Positions 32,269 to 42,067 of a stretch of 64,000 bases of DNA are shown here, one piece after another. A program made the translations under genes and the position numbers. This DNA is from Volutella citrinella (lineage: Eukaryota > Ascomycota > Sordariomycetes > Hypocreales > Nectriaceae): NCBI GenBank assembly GCA_034401135.1, contig JAWZSP010000002.1, positions 2,790,001 through 2,854,000 on the forward strand, read 5' to 3'. The notes beneath the pieces are model-generated. The model was given only the letters and a program-made list of their open reading frames with translations. It did no database searches and was not told the origin of the DNA. Position 1 is the first letter of the stretch. The number at the start of each line of letters is the position of its first letter.

Positions 32269-33470
32269 CTAGTATGTGGCCGTCAGGCGCTGGACCAAGT
32301 AGTCGCCGCTATTGATGCCCTCGTACTTCTTGTCCTGCTCCGTTGCATACGTGCCCGGGATGGCCTCGATGTGGTCCTTGAAGTTTGGGTTGCAAAAGTA
32401 CCTAGAGTTGCCATCAGCATTGACTGCATCTCACCACCACCACCAACAAGAGTTACTACTCACGCGATGCTGTACCTCGGCGGGTACGTGTCGCCTTCCT
32501 TGCGAGGCGGTTCCACGACGCGGTGGATGGTGCTCTTGATGGTATCGTTGCTCCACCGCGCCAGGAGGTCTCCGGCGTTGACGACAACGGTGCCCTCAAT
32601 GGGCGTGGCATCCACAAACTGTCCGTTGGGGCTCCTGACCTGCAGACCGCCGCGCGTGTCCTGGAAGAGCAGGGTGATGGACCCGTAGTCCTGTGCCTCG
32701 GGTCAGCTCACGCCATGCAAGCCACTGGCAAAACCGCTGGGACGCGGAACACTCACACTATGGGCGCCAGCTCGCACGGCTCCGGGGTTCACCTGCCAGG
32801 TGTCTGAGCTCACGGATGGGTAATGCAGCAGCCGTAGGGTGTTGTCGCCCACGTCGACGAAGGAGTCGAAGAAGGTCTCGTCCAGGCCCATGCCGACAGC
32901 GATGGACCGCATCACTTGGACGTGCAGCTTCTTGCACCGGTCGAAGAAGCCGAGCATGTGGCCCTGGAACCCCTCGAGGTCCCCCTCGGGCTTGGGCCAC
33001 TGGTTCGGCTTGCCCTGCTCCCCCTCGCGCCCGATCTCGTAGCTCTCCTTCATGTCCGGCGCGGCGGAGCGCTCGGCCTTGATGCCGCTCATGTCCATGC
33101 GCTCGCTGACCTTTTCGCGGCCCGGCGCCGAGTAGCCACGGTTAGCCTGGGGTGTCGTCCAGGCCACGTCCATCTTGGCGCCCTCGGGCTGGGCGAAGAA
33201 GCGCGCAGACTCGGCAAACGTAGTCTTGAGGTCCTGGGCCTCTATGGTGTGGTTCTTCAGGTAGACGAACCCGGCCGTCTGAAAGCCGTGGAGGATTGCC
33301 TTGGCAGTCTCGGCGCGCTCGGCGGGGGTGCCGCTGAGGAAGCGTGAGAAGTCAATGAGCTGTGACGGTTCAGCCTAATATTCTTTTACCGCGACGGCGC
33401 AGCGCTCCATTGCGGTGATGCATACCGGGATGAGGAGTCCATCCTTGCTGACGGCGGCGTCTGCGGCCAT
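32269..33470 (-). CDS. Thymine 7-hydroxylase (thymine dioxygenase, 2-oxoglutarate/Fe(II) family)
   Basis: This enzyme oxidises the 5-methyl group of thymine in three steps to 5-hydroxymethyl-, 5-formyl- and 5-carboxyuracil, using 2-oxoglutarate and O2. Exons 33470-33426, 33359-32757, 32690-32464 and 32401-32269 give 335 residues, the family length. The sequence resembles the Neurospora enzyme from end to end (YSAPGREKVSE, ESYEIGRE, DYGSITLLFQD, YLVQRLTATY). The iron ligands are His215 and Asp217 (HSD, exon junction between Ser216 and Asp217) and His272, and Arg288 in RYS should bind 2-oxoglutarate. Other family members I know read HTD at the first motif. Divergent from the gene for the next enzyme of the route, which strongly supports the specific call. 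Confidence 0.9.
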
Positions 33471-34488
33471 GGCTTCGTTCCGGGGTCACAACGGGGGATA
33501 TACAACGGGTGAAGCTATCACGACGTCACTTGCTATCAATCGACGGGTGGCAGAGCAGAGGAGAGCCCAGTGTAGTCTGGAGTGGACATGAGAGTGAAGA
33601 GCAGGGCTCGGCTCGCAGTGACAGTTGACGCTGAACTGGGTTTGGGCTGGAATTTAAATACCCGTCGCCCAAAGTCACAACGGCGTCACACCTCCAACCC
33701 AATGTCTGCCATCGGCCAGTCAGCAGCCGCCCCTCGACGATGGCCAAGGGACTCCCGGGCCCTCCCTCCCCCCAGCGGATGGCAACGATTCCTTCCGGCA
33801 GTGCAAAAAACCATGGTTGCTCAAAAAAGGCCCTGATAGGCAGATGCCGCCGCTGGCCGGGCCGTGTCAGTGCGACAACATTCCTGCCCCTCATCTCCCC
33901 ATGCGCGTGCCGCGCCCTCTTGTGCCGCCGGCGCTGATAAGGCGACGACAGCCAGCATCTTGGAGACACGCCTCGTCTATCGGGGCTGGTTATCGAGGTG
34001 CAGATGCAGAACCCCATATCGGCCTCCTCCGACGGGCATCGCGATAACGCATGACCAGTACCGCAAACGACTGCCGGCGCAGCACTTGCGGCGCAGGGAC
34101 GTGAGATGCCTCGCCATTATTTGCCAATGCCGACGAGCAAAGCGGGTTCCCTGATACGACCCCCAGGGACCAGATTTGGCCGCCGGTGCGCTCCAGCTGT
34201 CCGGCTGCCTATCGTGGCTCGTCACGTCCAAGAGACGTGCAAATGCAGGCAGGCGGATAACCCCGCCATCTTATCCATCCCCGCCACTGCTACCTTATCT
34301 TCTCGCATCCGACGGATACTGTCGAGGCCATCAATTGTTTCAAAGTCCCGTTGAGTGGCCCTTTGTTCCATTTCCAAGACGGCAGCAACAACAACAATAA
34401 CAACGGGTTGCTTTGTGTGTTGTCGCGACCTCTGAATAGTTACACATTCAACTCAATCTCGCCCGTTGTCAAGCTCACCTCGCTCGCC
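33471..34488. promoter_or_regulatory. Shared bidirectional promoter of the thymine-salvage pair, with GATA sites
   Basis: About 1 kb separates the two divergent starts. HGATAR elements, the site of AreA/NIT2 nitrogen regulators, occur at 33834-33839, 33935-33940, 33977-33982 (reverse), 33990-33995 (reverse), 34042-34047, 34209-34214 (reverse) and 34295-34300 (reverse, AGATAA). Roughly three are expected by chance in random sequence of equal base use. The plus-strand leader before 34489 has CAACAA repeats. Regulation by nitrogen status is an inference. Confidence 0.45.
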
Positions 34489-35634
34489 ATGTCTTCCGAC
34501 CGGGACTCTGCCATGCGTGTCGTCGACATCCACACGCACATGTACCCCCCCTCCTACATTGAGATTATGAAATCCCGGACCACCATCCCCCTGGTCCGTT
34601 CATTCTCCCAGGCTGCCGACCCGCGCCTCATTCTGCTCGAGGCCGAGGTCAAGGCATTGGACGAGGCCACGAGCGATCCGTCGGCCAGGCTGCCGGGCAG
34701 GCCGCTCACAGCACACTATGCGTCGCTCGCGCAGAAGATTCACTTCATGGACACGCATCAGATTGATATCTCCGTCATATCCCTGGCCAACCCATGGCTC
34801 GACTTCCTGGACCCGGCCGAGGCTGGGCCCATAGCCGAGTCCACCAACGTGGAGTTCTCCGACATGTGTGGGAAGCACCACGGACGACTATTCTTCTTTG
34901 GAACGCTGCCCCTGACGGCATCGTTGCAAACCATACTCGAGTCGGTGAATCACCTGACGCATCTCAAGTATTGTCGAGGTGTCATCCTAGGGACGTCGGG
35001 ACTGGGCAAGGGGCTGGACGACCCCGACCTCGTCCCAATTTTCGAGGCCGTGGCTGCTGCCGGACTGACGATATTCCTCCACCCCCATTACGGGCTCCCA
35101 AACGACGTCTGGGGCCCCCGGGCGAGCGCCGAGTACGGACACGTGCTCCCACTTGCGCTTGGCTTCCCAATGGAGACAACCATCGCCGTCACTAGAATGT
35201 TCCTCGCGGGCGTGTTCGACAAAGTCAGAGGGTTGAGGATGCTGCTCGCCCACAGCGGCGGCACCCTCCCTTTCCTCGCCGGGAGGATAGAGAGCTGCAT
35301 AATGCACGACGGCCACCTCGTCGCCCAGGGGAAAGCTGGCAAGGACCGGAGGTCTGTCTGGGACGTCTTGAAGGAGCAGATCTACCTCGACGCCGTCATC
35401 TACTCAGAGGTCGGCCTAAAAGCTGCCATTGACGCGAGCGGCGCCGACAGGCTCATGTTTGGCACAGATCACCCCTTCTTCCCTCCGCTGACCACGGACG
35501 AGAATGGCGAGTGGGAGAGCGTCAGCATGAACGCCGTGGCAGTCACAAAGGCGGTAGGCGAGGGTTCCGCCGAGGCCAGAGCCATCATGGGTGGAAACGC
35601 CATCAGCATCTTGCGTCTGGAGGAAAAGCCGTAA
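34489..35634 (+). CDS. Isoorotate (5-carboxyuracil) decarboxylase, amidohydrolase superfamily
   Basis: Removes CO2 from 5-carboxyuracil to give uracil, the last step of thymine salvage. A single exon of 381 residues from the ATG at 34489. The sequence follows the structurally characterised Cordyceps militaris/Metarhizium IDCase closely (VVDIHTHMYPPSYI, KYCRGVILGTSGLGKGLDDP, EYGHVLPLALGFPMETTIAV, LLAHSGGTLPFLAGRIESCI). Metal-site residues are His15 and His17 (HTH), His198 (FLHPHYG) and Asp327 (FGTDHPFFPP), matching that enzyme's H12/H14/H195/D323 with a small offset. The wider ACMSD family shares the fold, but the divergent thymine 7-hydroxylase makes the IDCase assignment specific. Converges on the J-protein gene with 100 bases between stops. 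Confidence 0.92.
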   Translation: MSSDRDSAMRVVDIHTHMYPPSYIEIMKSRTTIPLVRSFSQAADPRLILLEAEVKALDEATSDPSARLPGRPLTAHYASLAQKIHFMDTHQIDISVISLANPWLDFLDPAEAGPIAESTNVEFSDMCGKHHGRLFFFGTLPLTASLQTILESVNHLTHLKYCRGVILGTSGLGKGLDDPDLVPIFEAVAAAGLTIFLHPHYGLPNDVWGPRASAEYGHVLPLALGFPMETTIAVTRMFLAGVFDKVRGLRMLLAHSGGTLPFLAGRIESCIMHDGHLVAQGKAGKDRRSVWDVLKEQIYLDAVIYSEVGLKAAIDASGADRLMFGTDHPFFPPLTTDENGEWESVSMNAVAVTKAVGEGSAEARAIMGGNAISILRLEEKP

Positions 35635-35734
35635 GGCTAGCTAGGCATCATTACATTAGCATAACTGCAAAACTTATGTGGGCGAGTCGGAAGAGCTACC
35701 TCTTTGCCCCATCCTCTCATGTTCTTGCTCTCGC

Positions 35735-36580
35735 TCATGCTGCGGCTGCTCCCTCTGCAAACTTGACCTCGGCCTCGTGGATCCTCCGTTTGGCTTCTCG
35801 GAGGCCATTTTGCGCTTCCTCGAGCTCCTCTGGCGTGCCATTTCCTTTCTGCACGTTTCGTACGGCTTGCACGGCTCGCAGTTTGTCGCAAACCAGCTCC
35901 CAGTACTTGCGCCTCGAGGTCCCGAGATCGACGACGAAATCACCAGGTACCACAATGGTCCCGTTCGCGGGCTCTCTGACTCCTTCGGTTGCGGTCCCCG
36001 TCGCGGCCTTCCTGGCCTTCTTGAGGAACTTTTCTCGTGCGTCGTCCTGCTTCTTCTTCTCCTTCTTCTCCTTTAGGCGTCGCTTCGCCTCGGCTAGATC
36101 CTCCATCTCTTGCGCCGCTTCTACTTGTCGCTTCTCCTCATCCTCGCGCATGCGGCGCTCCTCCGCCAAGCGCTCCCTCTCCTTGTCCATTACCTCCTTG
36201 TCCCTCTGCTCCTTCTCCTCCCGCTGGCGCTTCCAGGCGTTTTCGCGGGCCTCGAGGTCGTCGACAAAGTGTTTGCGCTGCTTGTCCATGGCCTCGCGCT
36301 CCTGTTTTCGAAGGAGCGCCGCCTTGATGGCGCTGTCGTACGCCCCGCGGGCAGCTGCGTCGGATAGGACATCGCGAGCGCGCTCGAAGAGCTCCCATTT
36401 TTCGGCGTCAAAGTTGTCGCGCGCTTTGTCGGGGTGGTACTTGATGGATCGTTTTCGCCACGCACGGTGGATGTCGTCTTTTTGGGCGAGCGCATCTACA
36501 CCGAGAAGGTCGTACAGATCGACGTCTCTTGACGCATAATCCTGCGCAAACTGCAGGAGGTCTGCTGCCTTGCCCTCCAT
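35735..36580 (-). CDS. cwf23: DnaJ-domain splicing factor (Cwf23/DNAJC17-like)
   Basis: A single exon of 281 residues. The N-terminus is a J domain (VDLYDLLGVDALAQKDDIHR, then YHPDKARD with the HPD motif that stimulates Hsp70). A long charged helical region follows, rich in Lys, Arg and Glu. A C-terminal block has GDFVVDLGTSRRKYWELVCD. This layout fits fission-yeast Cwf23 and human DNAJC17, which associate with the spliceosome and help the Prp43-dependent disassembly machinery in yeast. The RRM of DNAJC17 is not evident here. The splicing role is inferred from architecture. Confidence 0.8.
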   Translation of the reverse strand: MEGKAADLLQFAQDYASRDVDLYDLLGVDALAQKDDIHRAWRKRSIKYHPDKARDNFDAEKWELFERARDVLSDAAARGAYDSAIKAALLRKQEREAMDKQRKHFVDDLEARENAWKRQREEKEQRDKEVMDKERERLAEERRMREDEEKRQVEAAQEMEDLAEAKRRLKEKKEKKKQDDAREKFLKKARKAATGTATEGVREPANGTIVVPGDFVVDLGTSRRKYWELVCDKLRAVQAVRNVQKGNGTPEELEEAQNGLREAKRRIHEAEVKFAEGAAAA

Positions 36581-37083
36581 GGCGACGTCGCGGTGGGAGG
36601 ACTGAGCAACGCCAGGTCGCCGGGATGTTCAGGAAGGAAGAAGATGAGGCACGCAATGAAAGATTCCAGAAAGGAGAAGCTGCGTTTGGCCACACCAAGT
36701 TGTGGCTCAGCGCATGCTCTTGGGAATAAAACTAGTTTTTGGCTAGAGAAATTGGAGAGTTGATGTAGTTGACAAGGCCGACCCAAAAAGTTCCCCATAG
36801 TCTCTGGAGCTCCAACGCGACCGCACGTGACTTGTCGATAAGTTCAACCACATGTGTGACAGTCATGGCCAGCCTCCCCACGAGAACTGCTCTTTTCCGT
36901 CATCCAAGTACGGTGAAGGTTCTATCTGGACTTTTTAAGTGGACAGAAATATCAAGTTTGCATTATGCTATCCATAGCATGGCCGTGCCATACAACCCAG
37001 GCCGCTTTCTTTAGTCCTACAATCGGCCCTCCAAGTTCAACGCTGCTGTAAGGAAAGATAAGAAAAATTCCATCCCTAGTGCA
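36581..37083. promoter_or_regulatory. Upstream region of the J-protein gene and 3' end of the DUF2235 gene
   Basis: About 500 bases. A CACGTGA E-box lies at 36824-36830. No gene is supported. Confidence 0.4.
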
Positions 37084-38902
37084 CTAATTCATCTCTTGGG
37101 TATCGGCGAAGTGATAAATGTTGGGCAAGCCGCCAGCCATCTTCAGCAAGTATCTTTCGTAGGGACCCAAGGGCTCCTCGACCATGATACGCGCCTTCTT
37201 GTCCTTGGGCGCATCCTTCTCCGGGCCAGCGTACTCCCAGACCCATCTCCCCTTGCTCCATTCGCTCGGATGGCCCATCTCGTCCTCCTCGCTGTCAGGG
37301 TCCCATTCCGGGTGGTGCGGCACCGGGTCCTCAATCTTCTCCTGTGTGCGCTTGACCTTCCACTTCTGCTTGAGCGCCGGACAGTCCCAGACGGCCTTGT
37401 CGTTCAAGCCTAGGCCTTGACAAGCTAGACGGATGCGCACACTGCTGTGGATGCGCTCGTTGGTGTCCATGAGGTATCTCTGCTTGTCCAGCTTTGTCTT
37501 GGGATCCAGAGGCCGGTACAGCCCTGGCGAGCGAACCGACTCTCCTGACAGCTTGTACAGGAGACTACTAGTCTTGCAAATTGCTCCGAGACCCCATGGG
37601 CGGCGTGGAGAGTTCTGCTTGAAGACGGAATCTATAGCCCACTGTTTGGGGACCTTCTTGGATCGTTGCTTCAGCAGCTTGGCGTTGGCAGCGTCATAGA
37701 ATTCGGCGGATTGCTGGAAGATACGATCCAGGCATTTTGGGTTGAACTCGACACCAATGGAAGAGAGCTGGTCCATCATCCCTTTGTCGTGTCAGCAGAT
37801 GTTCATGTTGCACCCTTTGGAGCGAGTGAACCCTTGGGAATACTTACATGCAAGAGTGATGTTGGCCATTCCCTGGTCCTCCCACCCACCACCGCAGTTG
37901 CCGTGGTTTCCTGGGAACCAAACCTGTCTAAGGTCGGTTGTGAGTCTGTTCTCTTCTTGCCGTTCCCACACAGCGGGGCTAAAGGGCGGACGAGTCTCGT
38001 CAAGAGCGAGAGCCTGGAAAGCGTGCTCAATTCGGTCCGACAGGCTCGTGTCATGCCACTTGTATGTGCAGCGCAAGTCAGTACGGGTTTGCTCAAGCCC
38101 TGCGGGGAGAGGTAGACTTATTCGTCATTGTCGGCGCGAATGCCCAACTTGTCTAGCCAAGCGATTCGGGGGATACCCAGACTGCCAACGGTATCCCAGA
38201 CGCCAACGGCCTTGATTTTGATGAGTTCACCCTGACCTTCATTCTGCTTCACACGAGTATAGCCCATCTTTTCTAGGCGGCTGCGATACTCTACCATTGC
38301 AGTGGGCCCTTTTGGCTTGTTCGAGAAGGGCGTGTCGGGGAAGGGGTCATCGTAGTCCGGGTCATTCCAGTGCTGCATGTCTTTGAAAATAGGATAAAAG
38401 TGCTCTACACCTTCTCGTGTGAGGAGACCCAGGCTCTCAACGAGACCAGCGACGGAGCGCACTGTAAAGGCGCCTCGAGAGTATCCGATTAGGATGATCT
38501 CGTCACCATCCATGTAGTTTGCACACAAGTACATGTAAGTCTCACGAACTCGCTAGCAGATGGAGGCCGTATTAGTTTCTGGATTGCTCCATGAGGATCG
38601 GGCGGCAAGCTCACCTCTGAGAGCCCGAGGCCAAAAGCACCACCAGTGATGCTATCTAGGGTGTTGCTACCCGTGCCCACACCAGACTCGTACGAGATGA
38701 TTTGGAGTTTACCATCGCTGCACCTGCGCTTGAAGCAGCGAGAGATGCGGGTCACGTTGGAAGGGACCTGCAGGGTTCCCTTGGGATTGAACAGCGTGGG
38801 CTCTTCGTAGCCATTGTCACTGTCCATCCAAGTTCCGTCGCACAAGGCGATCAGACGCTTGGTGTTGATCGTGGGCGCTTTGGTTTCAGGGACAGAACCC
38901 AT
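37084..38902 (-). CDS. DUF2235 alpha/beta-hydrolase (Tle1-like phospholipase domain)
   Basis: Four exons, 38902-38615, 38552-38122, 38065-37848 and 37781-37084, give 544 residues. The N-terminus RLIALCDGTWMDSDNG is the hallmark of DUF2235, and the nucleophile elbow is GYSRGAF with Ser121. Conserved blocks follow: WDTVGSLGIPRIAWL, FQALALDETRPPFSPAVWER and RQVWFPGNHGNCGGGWED, with His in the last. The fold is that of bacterial Tle1 phospholipases. Fungal members are numerous and cytosolic, with unknown substrates. Introns 1 and 3 are GT-AG. Intron 2 fits only as AT-AC (separate entry), and with it the CDS is in frame throughout. Reading through instead ends at a TAA two bases into the intron, losing the conserved second half. 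Confidence 0.9.
38066..38121 (-). other. Probable AT-AC intron (U2-type) in the DUF2235 gene
   Basis: Fifty-six bases on the minus strand begin ATAAGT and end GCAC, with TACTGAC 12 bases before the 3' end, a near-perfect branch site. Splicing joins ...GACGA to ATACAAG..., giving DNDEYKWHDTSL and restoring the DUF2235 frame. No GT-AG pair nearby does so: the only local GT (38117/38116) follows an in-frame TAA, and the next one upstream, spliced to the CCGCAG site, gives a TGA. Confidence 0.75.
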
Positions 38903-40894
38903 GGCGTTTGTGGGAAGGACTGCGATTGCTATGCGAGGCTGTAAGGGGGCTGCTTCAATTTGGGCTCGGGTCTTGAGACGCGGTGGCTGCTGATCGTGAA
39001 GAGAAGATGTCTACGGCGCAGAAGCCAAGACGGTACAGCTGAGGAATGCCGTGATTGTTATAGGAGCCCACGTCGTCGACGAGGCGCCAAGGGACGCGGC
39101 TCGCAGAGACAGGGTGTCGGCTCCGTGCTTGGGCTGGGCATCTGGTTCGAGGGCCGGACAAAATAAGTCGGACAGCGCGGTGTCCCTACAGCGTTGCAAT
39201 AGCCCAGACGATATTACTGCCCTGTGTCTTGGCGAATGGTCGGGCAACTGGCGTCCTGGCGTCAGGGGTCTATCGGCGACCAATTCAAAGCCGAGACCAG
39301 CCCCAGACAGGGGGGCTCCGCTGGGCCTCAAGCACGAGTTCAGGTTGCTTTGAGGGTGGAGGCGATGCTGGTTTCTGACTTCAGTCAGCATTGGCGGCAG
39401 CAGCAGCAGCAGCAGCAACCAGACGACAATAGAAACAACGCAGCCTCAGCAAATACGAGCCCGTGGGTTCAAAGGCGCGAGATCGAACCCAATGTGGTGC
39501 AGAGCCTCAGCCGGGCGCTGTCAATTCAATCCCGCCGGGGCTCAGCCATGCGAGGGCTTTGTCCTTGAACCGTCCTGTGGTGGAGGCCCGCATGGGGGAG
39601 GATGCTGCGAACCACTGCACGGGCACTATTCAATTAATCTCAGCGGGTCGCCTCCAGTTCATTTCACCGCCCGTCGCCGTAGGGCGCTAATTAGCGCGAG
39701 CCACGGGACAGGCAAAAGCAACAACTTCGACGAGCAATGAGGACTGTAATTGATGGGTATCCTGGATCATTGATTGATGATGGATGCAACCCAGAACTTA
39801 CATTCTCCGCCCAGCTTACGGCTAGTATAGTTCTGGAGCGGCAACCCCGCGAAAGGCAGGCACTACCCGCTGCAGGGCGCCTTGTGGCTACTGGCCACTA
39901 TAGTCGGCCCCTCCCGGCGCTCTGCAGCTATCCATACAATGATCGCTATTGGACCCTGGATATCAGCCCCCTTCTACTCCTTGTCATCGCCTGCCCTTGG
40001 AGGCATCAATACAGCCCCCAGTCCTCCGCCTCAGTTGGTCAGAAATACCCCGAACAAGGACACCTGACACTGCACCAATGGTCGCCCTGTGAGGCGCCGC
40101 TCATGGACAGCTCGAACGCTCAATGGCAACACTACCCGCAGCCACAGTGGTTGATCCCCCATCGAGAGGTCCCCATTTGGCCGTTCAGCTTCACAACCCG
40201 GGACGTGGCTGGCCGGACTGCGTGCCGTACTCCGGTCCGCTCTCGTTGTCCTCGAATCTTGAGCGAGCTTAGGAGTGCGTGGCGGCGCGTGCTCCTTTCC
40301 AAGGCCAACAAGGCCCAGGCTTGCATTTCGGCCCCCGTCCAATGTCTCACCACATGGCCCCGTCCAAGACACTTGACACATCCCACAGCCTCTCACAGGT
40401 CCTGATCAACAGATCAACGGCGCCCTCTGCCCCCTCAGTGCCCCTTCAGTGCCCCTCGTCTGCAGGGCCTGTCAGCCCAAGCCTTTCGGTGTAGCTCCAT
40501 GGGCTGGGCCTATCCAGCTGCCGCGGGTGTCAAAATAATGCCGTCACTGTCATGTTGCCCTCATGTCGCACCCCTGCTCCCATCATCAGCCCTGCTACGA
40601 TGGAACCTCAGCCTTGTTCGCTGACTACATATGTAGTTGAGCCTTTGCTTGGTTCCCCTGGCAAAAGTCGAACCCTGCCAGTATGTAGAAACGAGTCGCT
40701 GTTCTGGCCGCCGATTCGCCCTCTGTGCATGTTGCTATTCGCCAAGTCTGACGACATCACCGAAGAGAAGGCGCTGTGGCAATGGGTGCGACCAGCCTGG
40801 CCACGTTCATGGGTATCTTTGATTGAGATTGTCATTAGGTGAGCATTCGACCTGTTGATACAGCAAGGAGCACCATCCACTCGTCCATCGTACA
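38903..40894. other. Intergenic region between IBA57 and DUF2235 gene
   Basis: About 2 kb without a supportable gene. It should hold the DUF2235 promoter at its left end and the IBA57 3' region at its right end. A CAG repeat (six units) lies at 39398-39415. The frame across 39737-40405 (+) has no recognisable motif and I leave it uncalled. Confidence 0.5.
39398..39415. repeat. CAG trinucleotide repeat
   Basis: Six perfect CAG units in intergenic sequence about 500 bases upstream of the DUF2235 start. Not part of a supported CDS. Confidence 0.9.
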
Positions 40895-42067
40895 TTAGTG
40901 CTGCTTCGAGGCATCCAGTGCTTGCCTCAGCCAATCCGGCACAAACGCCTTGATCTTGACCGTGTTCTTGCTCCCCTCCTCTTCACCCCACTCCAGCTTG
41001 AACTCGTCCTCAGGGCTAAACGACGCGGCGGCCGTCTCCCCGGGCAGGACAATGTCCGTCATGATCTCCAGGCGGCACAAGCCCAGGCCGATGTTGCCGA
41101 CTCCGTTGAGCCACTTGCCAGCACTGCGCCCGCGCTTCTCAAACCTCCCTATGCTCGTCTCGCGGGGGATCTGTTCCGCCGTGATTGTCTCCAGCTGCGG
41201 GCTGTCAGGTCGGTAGTCCAGCGTCGTGGGCGGCGCATGGTCGGGCTCGTAGATGACGCAAGGGAGCACGCGTTTGCGAACCACGCCGCGGTGCTTGGTG
41301 CGGATGGTGAGCTCCTGTCCCACGTAGCAGCCCTTTCTCCATTCGATGCCGTTCATCATGTCGATGTTGCTCTCTTGGGGGAGCGAATGCTCCTTGGGCA
41401 TCTCGCCTTGCCCCTCCGGGACGCCATGTAGAATTCGTCGAATCGTATACGCGTCCTCGGCAACGCGTTCCACGTCAATCTCTGGCACCGCTTGGCCAAG
41501 CCGCACGGATCGATAGCCTAGGCCGGGGGCCCTCGGGTCCTTGAGAGTATGCCTTGTCGACTCGACGAGCGCGTCCCACTTTGATGTTTCCGCGTTATCC
41601 CAGCCATGCCAGACACTACCTTCATCCTCCCCGAGGAGCCGCACAGCCAGCTTCGCTCGCAGCTTGTACCGCTTGATGTGCTTGGCCAGCGCCTGGGCCT
41701 GGTCGGAATCCACCTCGATCAGGAAGCCCGTCTCGTCCGCAGATGACCCAGCGCCGTGGTTCGGATACACGAACACGTCGTAGAGCACCCGGCCAGTGGC
41801 AGTCAGGAAGGCCGTGTAGAAGGCATCCTGCCTGGGGAGGCCCTCCTTGTCGGTCACGCTGGCCGTGACGATCCCTTGCAGGAACTTGGCAGAGTCCGGA
41901 CCGGTTATCGATATCAATCGTCGAGAGGAAAGCTGCGCAATCCCCGAGGGTGGTGGTATACTCGGCGAGGGAGCCGTCGCGAATTGGCGGCGCTGCAGGC
42001 GACAGCTTCGGCAGATTATCCCGGGGCCCAGCTCCCCGGCAATTGCTCGCTTCGGGAGGTGCCGCAT
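40895..42067 (-). CDS. IBA57: Mitochondrial iron-sulfur assembly factor Iba57 (GcvT-like)
   Basis: Iba57 works with Isa1/Isa2 in the mitochondrial matrix to build 4Fe-4S clusters for aconitase and radical-SAM enzymes. A single exon of 390 residues. The N-terminal 40 residues are basic with few acidic residues (RSCRLQRRQFATAPSPS), consistent with a mitochondrial presequence. The folate-binding/GcvT-like body starts at LSSRRLISITGPDSAKFLQG. The family signature is KGCYVGQELTIRTKHRG with the conserved Cys247. The C-terminal domain includes GVVRKRVLPC. The length suits fungal homologues. It shares no close divergent partner; upstream lies a 4-kb gene-poor tract. Confidence 0.94.
   Translation of the reverse strand: MRHLPKRAIAGELGPGIICRSCRLQRRQFATAPSPSIPPPSGIAQLSSRRLISITGPDSAKFLQGIVTASVTDKEGLPRQDAFYTAFLTATGRVLYDVFVYPNHGAGSSADETGFLIEVDSDQAQALAKHIKRYKLRAKLAVRLLGEDEGSVWHGWDNAETSKWDALVESTRHTLKDPRAPGLGYRSVRLGQAVPEIDVERVAEDAYTIRRILHGVPEGQGEMPKEHSLPQESNIDMMNGIEWRKGCYVGQELTIRTKHRGVVRKRVLPCVIYEPDHAPPTTLDYRPDSPQLETITAEQIPRETSIGRFEKRGRSAGKWLNGVGNIGLGLCRLEIMTDIVLPGETAAASFSPEDEFKLEWGEEEGSKNTVKIKAFVPDWLRQALDASKQH

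Noticed and set aside
39465..39490. GGGTTC...GAACCC inverted pair resembling a tRNA B box
   Set aside because: The stem and loop lengths do not fit a T-arm, and no A box or acceptor stem is present at the right distance.
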